Shown here: positions 26,116 through 34,301 of the stretch, in pieces
Layout of the letters: the number at the start of each line of letters is the position of its first letter
Numbering within the stretch: the first letter of the stretch is position 1
Assembly (NCBI RefSeq): GCF_004310295.1
Contig: NZ_SISB01000033.1
Coordinates: 1-64,000, forward strand
Length of the DNA: 64,000 nucleotides
Origin: Pseudomonas sp. BGI-2
GTDB lineage: Bacteria > Pseudomonadota > Gammaproteobacteria > Pseudomonadales > Pseudomonadaceae
Direction of reading: 5' to 3'
Program-made: the position numbers and the translations under genes
The notes under the pieces: model-generated
Seen by the model: only the letters and a program-made list of their open reading frames with translations
Told to the model about the DNA's origin: nothing
The model's database searches: none

Positions 26116-26369
26116 AAGGGGGCAAACTCTGGGTCATCGCCTTCCTGGCGTTCGTGACCAATGGCTCTTCCCTGTTGGGGATAGGGCAGGGCTCGGCAGG
26201 TTCCGTCGCACGGTCCATCGAAGCCAATCACAACCTTGCGCGGGACATTGAAACGGCAAAGGCCTTGGGATTGCTGGCAGGCAATCCGCCTATCAAACGC
26301 CAAGACGATTTTTTCGGGCCGTTCCAGGTTGATTGCTCGGTGTTGGAGATGTGTGAAGTGTTCGCCTGA
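26112..26369 (+). CDS. Small exported protein coupled to the preceding membrane protein
   Basis: 85 residues. The N-terminal MKGGKLWVIAFLAFVTNGSSLLGIG is signal-like, the middle has helical character (SIEANHNLARDIETAKALGLLAGN), and the C-terminus holds two cysteines (DCSVLEMCEVFA) six residues apart. It starts within the stop of the upstream gene. Function unknown. Confidence 0.55.
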   Translation: MKGGKLWVIAFLAFVTNGSSLLGIGQGSAGSVARSIEANHNLARDIETAKALGLLAGNPPIKRQDDFFGPFQVDCSVLEMCEVFA

Positions 26370-26391
26370 GTCGTTCAGGCGACGCACTCTT

Positions 26392-26523
26392 TGTAGCAGC
26401 TGGCGAAGCCTGCGTTCGGCTGCGCAGCAGTCGTGAAACCAGAGCACGCGGTCTTCCAGATACATCTGACAACCGGATTCACGACTGCTGCGCAGCCGAA
26501 CGCAGGCTTCGCCAGCTGCTACA
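26392..26523. repeat. REPIN with 46-bp perfect arms
   Basis: The left arm begins TGTAGCAGCTGGCGAAGCCT at 26392 and ends at 26437; its exact reverse complement is 26478-26523, leaving a 40-base spacer. It belongs to the same family as 32119-32251. It separates the small-protein genes from the GST gene. Confidence 0.88.
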
Positions 26524-26536
26524 GGGGGCGGTGCGG

Positions 26537-27133
26537 CTACTTCTGCATTACTCCGGTGAACAGTTCTGACTCCAAAAACCGCTGCAACCAAACCTGCAAC
26601 CGCACATAAGGCGTCTGCCCGAACCACTCGCGATCGACATGGGCGAATTGCCGTATGAACGGCATCAACGCCACATCCGCCAGACTCGGATGCCCGGCCA
26701 GCAAGTAGTCGCGCCCCTCCAGCAACTCATCCAGCTTTCGCAAGAACACCTCACCCGCAGCGCGATAAGTTTCCATCGGCTGCTCGGGGTAACGCTCGGC
26801 GTACTTGTAGCGATTCAGATGCACCTTGAACGCCTGATCGTTCTCTTCAATCAGCGCGGCGATTTGCGCTTGTCCAGCAGGATCATCCTTGAGCAACCAA
26901 TCCTGCGGATCGTTCTGCGCCAAGGCCCAGCGCATGATCGCCAGGCTTTCATCGATCACCTGACCGTCGACACTCAACACCGGGACCGTGCCCTTGGCTG
27001 ATAGCGCGAGCATATCGGCAGGCTTGGCCTTCAGGCTGACCTCGATAATCTGCACCGCGACACCCGAATACCGCAGGGCCATGCGCGCTCGCATGGCGTA
27101 GGGGCAGCGGCGGAACGAGTACAGCGTATTCAT
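26537..27133 (-). CDS. Glutathione S-transferase-like protein
   Basis: 198 residues. The N-terminal thioredoxin-like domain has RRCPYAMRARMAL (a glutaredoxin-type Cys) and the cis-Pro segment KGTVPVLSVDGQVIDES; an all-helical C-terminal domain follows. Likely a glutathione-dependent thiol transferase/GST of the omega- or YfcG-like side; substrate unknown. Its start overlaps the end of sbcC by 4 bases, so it is the last gene of the sbcD-sbcC operon, a common arrangement in pseudomonads. Confidence 0.86.
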   Translation of the reverse strand: MNTLYSFRRCPYAMRARMALRYSGVAVQIIEVSLKAKPADMLALSAKGTVPVLSVDGQVIDESLAIMRWALAQNDPQDWLLKDDPAGQAQIAALIEENDQAFKVHLNRYKYAERYPEQPMETYRAAGEVFLRKLDELLEGRDYLLAGHPSLADVALMPFIRQFAHVDREWFGQTPYVRLQVWLQRFLESELFTGVMQK

Positions 27134-30100
27134 TTCACCTCCAGGGTGCTCAAGCCATTGCCCTGGCGGTGGACCTGAATCTGCACCGGAATCCGCTCAT
27201 GCATTTCCTGCACGTGGGAAATCACCGCGACCTTGCGGCCCTGGGCTTGCAAGCCATCCAGCGCGTCCATGGCCAGTTGCAGGGATTCCGGATCGAGGCT
27301 GCCGAAGCCTTCGTCGATGAACAGTGATTCGATTTTCAGTGTGCTGGAGGCCATCGACGCCAGACCGAGCGCCAAGGCCAGCGACACCAGGAACGTCTCG
27401 CCGCCCGACAACGAATGCACCGAACGCAGCTCGTCGCCCATCTCCGTGTCCATCACCAACAAGCCGAGCATGCTGCCACCGCGTTTCAGGCGATAGCGCC
27501 GCACCAGTTGCCGCAACTGCACGTTGGCGTGATGCACCAGCAAGTCGAGGTTGTAGGCCTGAGCGATCTTGCGGAAGGTGTCGCCGGTAGCCGAGCCGAT
27601 CAACGCATTCAAGCGTGCCCAGCGCTGGTATTCGCTATAGGCGTCGGCGATCTGCTGCGCCAGGGCCTGATTGGCGTTCTGCCGCCGCTGGTCCTCGGCC
27701 TGTTCGGCACGCAGTTCGGCGCAGCGGTGTTCGCTGGCGGCGAACAGGTTTTGCAGTTCTGTCTGGGCCGTGGCGAGTTGCTCGGCGTCGAGGTTGCCGT
27801 TGTGTTGCGCCTGGTGATTGAGCAAGCGCTGATCGCGTTCCTGCAATCGCACGTTGGCCTGTTCGATGGCTTTTTCGCTGTGCTGCAATTGCTGGCGCAG
27901 TTCGCTGACCTGTTGATCGTCGATGCTCAGCAGAGCTTCCAGCCCCCCGTCATCCAGCTCCGGATGCAAGGCGCGCCAGTCGGCGACCTTCGCGCTCAGC
28001 TCGCGGTCCTCGGTTTCCAGGGCCAGCAGACGCTCCTGTTTGGCGTTAAGTTCGGCGGCCAATTCGACTAACCGCGTGCGCACGGTTTGCAGTTCCTGAT
28101 TCGCCGTAACCTGGGCATTACGCGCCTGTTCGACGGCTTGATCCAGTTGCTGCTGCCACTGTTCGGCGCTGCTGTGTTCGCCGAGCAGTTCGGTCAGTTG
28201 TTGCTGGCAAGCCTGTTGTTGCTCGGCGAGGACGGTGAACTGTTGCTGAGCCGCTTCCAGTGCCTGGGCGCGGGCCAGTTGGCGGTCCTGTTCTTTTTCC
28301 AGTGTCTGCTGACGTTGTTGCTGTTCGCCGAGTTCATCGCGTTGCTGGTCGAGTTGCTCCAGACGTTGGGCTATCTGGCGGTCGAGCTGCATAAAGGTCG
28401 CGGCAGGTTCGTTGCGCAAGGCCTCAAGCGTCTCGGCCGGGAGCAGGGTGCTGAAGGCGCCCAACTCTTCGTCCAGTCGCTGGCGATCACTGCTCAGTTC
28501 ACGCTGCTGATTGCTCAGGTGCTGAGTCGCTTGCTGGCTCGCCGCTTCGGCACTGCGCAGTTGCTGCTGAAGGCGAGCAGCGTCGTGTTGCAGGGTGAGC
28601 AGGGCGGTTTGCCGTTGTTCATCCTGGGCGATGCTCTGGTTCAACTGGCTATTTTGCTGCACGAGCCAGTTGTCGCGTTTGCTCGCGTCCTGAGCCAGCA
28701 ATTGCGTGGACAATGGATGCGCTTCGAGGCTCGGTGTCAGGCCTTGTTGCTGGGCGGCGAGTTGGTCCTGTTGCTGCAACAGCTCTTTTTGCTGAGCGAT
28801 CAATCCGCCGACTTCGGCGCGCAAATCGGTGAGTTTTTCTTTCAGTAGGTCAACCGCTTTCTGCGCGTTGGCCTGCTCGCTTTCATCGTGGCGACCGAGG
28901 CTTTGCAGCAACGCTTCGGGTTGATGATAAGGATGGTCGGGGCTGCCGCAGACCGGGCACGGCTGATCGTCCTGCAGCTGTTCTCGCAGTTCTTCGACGC
29001 TGGCGCTGCGAGCCAGACGCTGACGCTCCAGCAGTTCACGAGTGACGGTCAGGGTCTGTTCGGCGATGACCAGATCGTTCTTGGTCTTCACGCCGTCCTG
29101 GGTCAGGCGATCACGTTCCTGCTGGGCACTGAGCTGACGTTGCGAAAGCTCTGCGCCGCGCTTGTCGATCTCCTGCTGACTGGCCCACAACCGCGTCAGT
29201 TCTTCAAACGCTCGCAGTTGCTTGCGGTTGTCCTGCAACAGGTTGCCCAGCAGCTGGATCTGTTCGGCCACGGCCTCAGGCTCGGCACCCGCTTCTTTGT
29301 AGAGCACTTCCAGATTCTGCTTTTGCGCAGCCAGTTCTTCGCCCGCGCGGGTGGCGCTGTGCTCCAGCGCGGCCAGTTCAGCCTGGCCCTTGTTCAAGCG
29401 ATTACCGATCAGCATCAGCTGTTGCAGGCGATCACGGTAGGCGTTCCACGCTTCGCTCAACGGTGCCAGGTGCGTGCTTTGCTCAAGCTCCCCGGCAATC
29501 CGATCCAGACGTGCAGCCACCTGCTTTTGTTGCTCAAGCAGGCCTTGAATCGTGTTCTGCCCTCGCGTACTGGCCAGTTCCGCTTGTTGCTTGAGGTCCG
29601 CGCTCGCACTGGCGTCTTTGACCAGCCGGGCGAGGGTGCTTTGCGCTTCAAAGGCCTGTCTTAGCAGCGGAGCCTTTGCGGTGTGTTGGCTTTGGGCTTC
29701 AACCAGCGCGGTCTGCGCAGCGCTCAAGCTCTGTTCGAGTTGCGCCTGACGTTCGTTCAACTCGGCTTGCTGTTGGGTGTGCTGCTGAATCTGCGCCGCC
29801 AGCGGGGTGAGCTGGGCGGTGAGTTCGGTCTTGCGGGCGAACTGGTGCCGCTGTGGGGCCAGATGTTCCAGGCGCGTCAGCTTCAACCGTTCACCAGCCA
29901 GGCTTTCCCAGTGCTGGCGGGCGCTGGTCAGTTGCTCGGTGGCGCTCTGTTGCTCGTCCTGCAATTGACGCAGGTCCTTGAGCCAGGTGTGCTGCAATTC
30001 AAGCTGTTTGAGTTGCGCTTGCTGAGTCTTGAGTTGCTGCTGCGCCTCGTTGAAGCGCTCATCAAGCTCGGCCCGGGATTCGGGTGACAGCGGCGTCACG

Positions 30101-30771
30101 CCCGTGGCCTGATCCTGCAGCAGCTTGTGCGCTTCGCGGGCTTCTTTGGCTTTGTCGAAGGCGCGGCGACCGAGACGGGTGTAGAGCGCGGTGTCGGTGA
30201 GTTTTTCCAGCAGTTCGCTGCGTTCGTTGTCGTTTGCCTTGAGGAAGGCACTGAACTCGCTTTGGGCCAGCAGCACGGCGCGGGTGAACTGTTCGAAGTT
30301 CAGGCCCAGCACGGCTTCGAGCTGGGTTTTGAAGTCGACTTTCTGACTGGCCAGCAGTTGATCCTGATCGATGTCGCGCAAACTCTGACGGCTGGCTTGC
30401 AGCTTGCCGCCGGCCTTCTCGCGGGCGCGATTAGCCTCCCAGCGAGCGCGGTAGCGAAGGCCATCGATGCCAACGAAATCTACTTCGGCATAGCCTTCGC
30501 CCGTGCCGCGACGCAGCAGCGTGCGGGGATCGCCCGTGCTGATCTCGCCGTCGGCGTCCGGCGCTTTGGCAGACACCTGAGCAGTGCTCAGCCGAGGCAC
30601 AGCGCCGAACAGCGCCAGGCACAAGGCGTCGAGCAAAGTACTTTTGCCGGCGCCAGTCGGCCCGGTGATCGCGAACAGCCCGGCGCTGGCCAGCGGTTCT
30701 GCGGTGAAGTCGATTTCAAAAGGCCCGGCCAATGAGGCGAGGTTTTTCAGGCGGATCGCGAGGATCTTCAT
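27130..30771 (-). CDS. sbcC: Exonuclease SbcCD subunit C
   Basis: A 1213-residue SMC-like ATPase. With SbcD it cleaves DNA hairpins and protein-blocked ends. Walker A GPTGAGKS at 37-44; two very long Gln/Leu/Glu-rich coiled coils; a zinc hook CPVCG near residue 605; C-terminal signature SLSGGETFLVSLALALGLA and Walker B/D-loop FIDEGFGSLD. Length is somewhat above E. coli SbcC (1048) because of longer coils, as usual in Pseudomonas. The start overlaps the sbcD stop (ATGA). Confidence 0.95.
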   Translation of the reverse strand: MKILAIRLKNLASLAGPFEIDFTAEPLASAGLFAITGPTGAGKSTLLDALCLALFGAVPRLSTAQVSAKAPDADGEISTGDPRTLLRRGTGEGYAEVDFVGIDGLRYRARWEANRAREKAGGKLQASRQSLRDIDQDQLLASQKVDFKTQLEAVLGLNFEQFTRAVLLAQSEFSAFLKANDNERSELLEKLTDTALYTRLGRRAFDKAKEAREAHKLLQDQATGVTPLSPESRAELDERFNEAQQQLKTQQAQLKQLELQHTWLKDLRQLQDEQQSATEQLTSARQHWESLAGERLKLTRLEHLAPQRHQFARKTELTAQLTPLAAQIQQHTQQQAELNERQAQLEQSLSAAQTALVEAQSQHTAKAPLLRQAFEAQSTLARLVKDASASADLKQQAELASTRGQNTIQGLLEQQKQVAARLDRIAGELEQSTHLAPLSEAWNAYRDRLQQLMLIGNRLNKGQAELAALEHSATRAGEELAAQKQNLEVLYKEAGAEPEAVAEQIQLLGNLLQDNRKQLRAFEELTRLWASQQEIDKRGAELSQRQLSAQQERDRLTQDGVKTKNDLVIAEQTLTVTRELLERQRLARSASVEELREQLQDDQPCPVCGSPDHPYHQPEALLQSLGRHDESEQANAQKAVDLLKEKLTDLRAEVGGLIAQQKELLQQQDQLAAQQQGLTPSLEAHPLSTQLLAQDASKRDNWLVQQNSQLNQSIAQDEQRQTALLTLQHDAARLQQQLRSAEAASQQATQHLSNQQRELSSDRQRLDEELGAFSTLLPAETLEALRNEPAATFMQLDRQIAQRLEQLDQQRDELGEQQQRQQTLEKEQDRQLARAQALEAAQQQFTVLAEQQQACQQQLTELLGEHSSAEQWQQQLDQAVEQARNAQVTANQELQTVRTRLVELAAELNAKQERLLALETEDRELSAKVADWRALHPELDDGGLEALLSIDDQQVSELRQQLQHSEKAIEQANVRLQERDQRLLNHQAQHNGNLDAEQLATAQTELQNLFAASEHRCAELRAEQAEDQRRQNANQALAQQIADAYSEYQRWARLNALIGSATGDTFRKIAQAYNLDLLVHHANVQLRQLVRRYRLKRGGSMLGLLVMDTEMGDELRSVHSLSGGETFLVSLALALGLASMASSTLKIESLFIDEGFGSLDPESLQLAMDALDGLQAQGRKVAVISHVQEMHERIPVQIQVHRQGNGLSTLEVK

Positions 30772-32012
30772 GGTTGTTCGCTCTCCATCTGCACATCCTG
30801 CAACAGCTCGGCAAAGTCCTTCAGTGTTTGCTCATCGACCTCGCTGCCGTAACTGTCCTGCCAGGCGCGACTGAACAGTTCCTGAGGTGTGAGCTGGTCG
30901 AGTTCGATCAAGGTCGTGCCGTCATCGAGCCCCTCGCGGCTGCCGTTGCCGGCATATTCGGCGGCAATGCGCACCAGGCGCACGGCTTTGCCTTGCAGGG
31001 CGGTTTCCACTTGATGACGCAAGTCGGGTTGCGGCTCGTCGAGACGCACCCGAACTTCCAGCCACGGCTGGCGCTGGATATCGGCCAGCAAATCGATGTT
31101 TGGCAGGTCGGCCAACTGCAAGAGGATTTCGGCCAAGGGGGCCGGGCCGGTGCGTTGCAGGTTGACTGCGCGAGGGATCAGTTTCGGTTCGACGCTGACC
31201 AGGGTTTCGCCGTCGAGCGTGACGTCGAGAATCTGATGCTGATAACCGATTTCGGAGAACGACAACGGAATTGGCGAGCCGCTGTAGCGGATACGCTCTT
31301 CACCATTGACCTTCTGCGGCTTGTGCAAGTGGCCGAGGGCGACGTAACTGATGCTCGGCCCGAACAGGCTGGCGGGCAGCGCTTCGGCGTTGCCGATGAT
31401 CAGGCTGCGCTCGGAATCTTCCGACACCGAACCGCCGGCCATGTGCGCGTGGCTGATGGCGATTAGCGCCTGGCCCGGCTGGCGTTTGGCATTGGCCGCT
31501 TCGATCAGCCACTCGTGAACCTGACCGATGCCGCGTAGGTAGTTGTCGCCCAAATGCGCGCCGGTCACTTCGGCCGGTCGCAGGAATGGCAGCGCCAGGC
31601 ACCAGCCGGCAATGTCCCCGGTGGCATCGGGCAGAGGCAGCAATAGGCGTTCGGCGTCCAGTTGACCGTCATCAAGCCACAGCACACGGCCCAAAGCGTG
31701 GGTGCGCAAGCGTCGCATCAATGGCGCCGGCAGTTCAATGCGCGAGCCGGAGTCGTGGTTGCCGGCGATCATCACGATGGTTAGCTTCGGCTGTTGCTCA
31801 TGGGCACTGACGATGAAATCGTAGAGGCGTTCCTGGGCTTTGACGGGCGGGTTGACCGTGTCGAAGATGTCGCCGGCAATCAGCAGCACATCAGGCTGGT
31901 CCAGCTTCAGCTGACACAGCAGCCATTCAAGAAAACAGGCGTGCTCGAAATCGCGTTCCTGGCCGTGCAGGTTCTGCCCAAGGTGCCAGTCGGAGGTGTG
32001 AAACAGACGCAA
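30768..32012 (-). CDS. sbcD: Exonuclease SbcCD subunit D
   Basis: A 414-residue Mre11-type nuclease subunit. Mn2+-binding motifs: HTSDWHLGQ (D8, H10), AGDIFD, AGNHDSG, SHAHMAG and LGHLHKPQ, all intact. It is the first gene of the operon sbcD-sbcC-GST, with the upstream gap 32013-32270 holding the second 46-bp-arm REPIN. Palindromic REPINs on both sides of a gene set for a hairpin nuclease may be coincidence, since such repeats are common genome-wide. Confidence 0.95.
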   Translation of the reverse strand: MRLFHTSDWHLGQNLHGQERDFEHACFLEWLLCQLKLDQPDVLLIAGDIFDTVNPPVKAQERLYDFIVSAHEQQPKLTIVMIAGNHDSGSRIELPAPLMRRLRTHALGRVLWLDDGQLDAERLLLPLPDATGDIAGWCLALPFLRPAEVTGAHLGDNYLRGIGQVHEWLIEAANAKRQPGQALIAISHAHMAGGSVSEDSERSLIIGNAEALPASLFGPSISYVALGHLHKPQKVNGEERIRYSGSPIPLSFSEIGYQHQILDVTLDGETLVSVEPKLIPRAVNLQRTGPAPLAEILLQLADLPNIDLLADIQRQPWLEVRVRLDEPQPDLRHQVETALQGKAVRLVRIAAEYAGNGSREGLDDGTTLIELDQLTPQELFSRAWQDSYGSEVDEQTLKDFAELLQDVQMESEQP

Positions 32013-32118
32013 GGCGAACTCCGTAGGAAATAAGGTAATGGCCGCGAGGAAAATGATGGCGGCGAAAGGGGAGAGAGTTTACTGGCAAACGCGGTGGATG
32101 TGGCCAACACCACAACCC

Positions 32119-32251
32119 TGTAGCAGCTGGCGAAGCCTGCGTCCGGCTGCGCAGCAGTCGTAAATGCGGCTTGCGCGGTTTGTCTGATACACCGCATGCG
32201 CTGATTTTACGACTGCTGCGCAGCCGGACGCAGGCTTCGCCAGCTGCTACA
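32119..32251. repeat. REPIN, same family as 26392-26523
   Basis: TGTAGCAGCTGGCGAAGCCT at the left, with its reverse complement ending at 32251. Arms are about 46 bases and carry GTCCGG where the other copy has GTTCGG in both arms, i.e. a compensatory change that keeps the stem paired. Confidence 0.88.
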
Positions 32252-32270
32252 GGGAGTGTGGTGGCAGTGA

Positions 32271-32515
32271 CTATTTTGGGTAAAGCGGCGGAAGGCCACT
32301 GTCACCCACCGGGTCCTGAACCCGCTCGGCAATCGGGATCGCCTTGATCGCCCGCCACAATTCTTCGCCTTGCCAGTGCTGCCCGGTTTCGCTGTAGAGC
32401 GCGCCGTTCAAGCCGTCCAGCGCGTCGGACAGTGGCACGAAGCGGGCGGCCATGTCGGCGAGGGCTTCCGGTTGCTGCCGGGTCGGCCATTTACTTCGCT
32501 GGTGTTTGGGTCAGG
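32271..32515 (-). pseudogene. 3' remnant of a BatD-like gene, truncated at the polyketide cluster
   Basis: The minus strand encodes about 75 codons ending in a normal stop at 32271: ...WPTRQQPEALADMAARFVPL... through HWQGEELWRAIKAIP to GLPPLYPK. This resembles the C-terminal end of BatD (oxygen-tolerance) proteins, which precede sbcD in pseudomonads. There is no start codon context, and upstream the frame closes at a TGA next to the MFS stop codon (about 32510). The 5' part of the gene is absent from this window. Homology probably ends between 32485 and 32515, so that is the left boundary of the inserted DNA. The identification is from memory of family sequences. Confidence 0.6.
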
Positions 32516-32517
32516 GA

Positions 32518-33951
32518 TCATTTACGCAGGAACACCGCTCCAATCAGCGAGGCTAAGAGGGAAAGCAGGGCCCCCACTAAAAATGCCATCCCATAACCTC
32601 CGCCCAACGCTTCAAGAGGTCCAAGACCGTTATCTATAAGGTAATCACGGTGATAGGAAGCCAGACTGCTGATGAGGGCGAGACCCAATGCACCGCCCAT
32701 CATGAAGGATGTGTTGACAATACCTGAAGCGAGGCCGGACTCACTGGGTTCCACATCGTTCATGGCGGCCACTAGCACCGGGTTGAACGCCATTCCGGCA
32801 CCCAATCCCAATAACAGCATGCCTGGTAAGACGTCAAACAGAAAATCACCGTTAGCGGGTGCCCTTGACAGTAGCAGCAGACCTGCGGCGGCCAGCGCGA
32901 GACCCAGGACCAGCGGCGGCTTGATGCCGTAACGAATGATGAGCCTCGAGGACAGGCTCAATGAACACACGGCCATCACCAGGTTGGCGGGCAAAAAGGC
33001 CAGTCCTACTTCAAGCGGGCTGTAGTCCAAAATCTGTTGCAGGTAGAGGGCGCACAGAAAAAACCAAGCGAACATCGACGTTGCCCAGAGGATACCGATC
33101 AGGTTGGCTGTGCTCAGGTTTCGTAAGCGGAACAGACGCAGCGGTACTAACGGTTCCTTCACGCGAAGCTCTATCGCTAAAAACAGCACGAACATAAAGA
33201 CCGCCAGTGCCAGTAAGCCAAGCGTCTGCTTGGAACCCCAGCCTGCGTGATTGCCATTCATGATCGCGTACACCGCCAGCATCAGTGCAGCAATGATTGT
33301 GATGGCGCCGGCCACATCGAGCTTACCTTTGTTGATTTTTTCGGCAGGCGGAAGCAAGCGGTTGGTCAGGCCTAGAACGATGATCCCCAAGGGCAAGTTA
33401 ACCAGGAAAATCGAATGCCAATTATAGGTATTGGTCAGGACGCCCCCCAACAACACACCGATGCTGCCGCCGCCGGCACATACGAAACTGTAGGCGCCGA
33501 TGGCTTTCGCGCGCTCGATCGGGTCGGTGAACAAATGAATGATCAGCGACAGCGCGGTGGCTGTGACCAGTGCGCCGCCTAGGCCCTGGAAACCCCGCGC
33601 GGCCACAAGGGTCCATTGCGTCGATGCCAGCCCGCAGGCCAGTGATGCCAGCGTGAAGAGGGTGACTCCACCAATGAAAAGATTGCGCTGACCGTATAAG
33701 TCGCCCAAACGACCGCCCAACAGCAAGAAACCTCCAAACGTCAGCAAATACGCATTGATGATCCAGGCCAGCGAAACATCGCTGAAGCCCAGTTCTAATT
33801 TGATCGAGGGCAGCGCGACGTTAACGATCGTGGTGTCTAGCACAATCATCAATGTGGCCAGGCAGACAATTACTAACGCTTGCCAGCGTTTCTCACGATA
33901 AGCGTCCTGCTCCAAGCTCAGCGGTAGTGAGCTTGTGTTTATATCATCCAT
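32518..33951 (-). CDS. DHA2-family (EmrB/QacA-type) MFS efflux pump
   Basis: A 477-residue inner-membrane drug:H+ antiporter with 14 predicted TM segments. The DHA2 signature LDTTIVNVALPSI ends TM1, GGRLGDLYGQRN follows TM2, and motif C-like GGSIGVLLGGVL is in TM5. It is divergent from the polyketide operon across a 350-base promoter region, the usual place for a product exporter, so self-resistance/export of the polyketide is likely. The start at 33951 (MDDINTSSL) is preferred over upstream ATGs up to 34047, which would add a non-conserved tail; the RBS is weak either way. Confidence 0.85.
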   Translation of the reverse strand: MDDINTSSLPLSLEQDAYREKRWQALVIVCLATLMIVLDTTIVNVALPSIKLELGFSDVSLAWIINAYLLTFGGFLLLGGRLGDLYGQRNLFIGGVTLFTLASLACGLASTQWTLVAARGFQGLGGALVTATALSLIIHLFTDPIERAKAIGAYSFVCAGGGSIGVLLGGVLTNTYNWHSIFLVNLPLGIIVLGLTNRLLPPAEKINKGKLDVAGAITIIAALMLAVYAIMNGNHAGWGSKQTLGLLALAVFMFVLFLAIELRVKEPLVPLRLFRLRNLSTANLIGILWATSMFAWFFLCALYLQQILDYSPLEVGLAFLPANLVMAVCSLSLSSRLIIRYGIKPPLVLGLALAAAGLLLLSRAPANGDFLFDVLPGMLLLGLGAGMAFNPVLVAAMNDVEPSESGLASGIVNTSFMMGGALGLALISSLASYHRDYLIDNGLGPLEALGGGYGMAFLVGALLSLLASLIGAVFLRK

Positions 33952-34107
33952 AAAAAATATCCATGTAGGAAGTTGCTGAGTGAAAGGTCTTCGAAGTGCC
34001 GAATTCATTGGCTGATGTGGGAATTTGCTGAAGGTTAAGTCAGTCAAATATCGTGGTTTTTAAATGGATTGCAGATGTAGGAAAGTGGTTTCGCAGTTAA
34101 TGTAGCC

Positions 34108-34127
34108 CAATATTTGATATTTGCAAG
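34108..34127. promoter_or_regulatory. Repeated box A in the divergent promoter region
   Basis: CAATATTTGATATTTGCAAG. A second copy lies at 34169-34190 in the same orientation (61 bases on) and an inverted partial copy CAAATATC at 34045-34052. The 350-base gap 33952-34301 is AT-rich, holds no gene, and must drive both the pump and the polyketide operon. Confidence 0.45.
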
Positions 34128-34168
34128 TCGGGTTGCTTCCTACGCTTTTTGTGCTGTAGGCTCTTCGT

Positions 34169-34190
34169 CAATAGTTGATATTTCGCAAAG
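34169..34190. promoter_or_regulatory. Repeated box B in the divergent promoter region
   Basis: CAATAGTTGATATTTCGCAA and two further bases: matches box A apart from one substitution and a one-base insertion. It ends three bases before a perfect TATAAT, a position where a bound activator or repressor would contact RNA polymerase. Confidence 0.45.
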
Positions 34191-34193
34191 GGT

Positions 34194-34199
34194 TATAAT
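34194..34199 (+). promoter_or_regulatory. Candidate -10 element for the polyketide operon
   Basis: Perfect TATAAT about 100 bases upstream of the first gene. No good -35 lies at 17 bases (ATAGTT there); TTGATA is present but only 13 bases away. A promoter needing an activator would look like this. Confidence 0.35.
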
Positions 34200-34301
34200 T
34201 CGCTGAGTAGTCATAACATGTTGTATTCAGGTGATTTTTAGTAATTTATGGACTGGACGTTTAATAAGGCGTCGTAGAATGGCCGGGAGGGCCGATATAC
34301 A

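Noticed and set aside
27415..30735. Several plus-strand frames opposite sbcC with leucine-rich, membrane-like sequence
   Set aside because: Antisense of Gln/Glu-rich coiled-coil codons gives Leu-rich translations; no starts, RBS or family match.
32302..32490. Alternative minus-strand frame over the batD remnant
   Set aside because: Arg/Ala-rich and unlike any family, whereas the overlapping frame ending at 32271 has a BatD-like C-terminus and natural stop.
34175..34199. Full sigma-70 promoter TTGATA...TATAAT
   Set aside because: The spacer is only 13 bases, too short for a standard promoter; only the -10 is reported, at low confidence.
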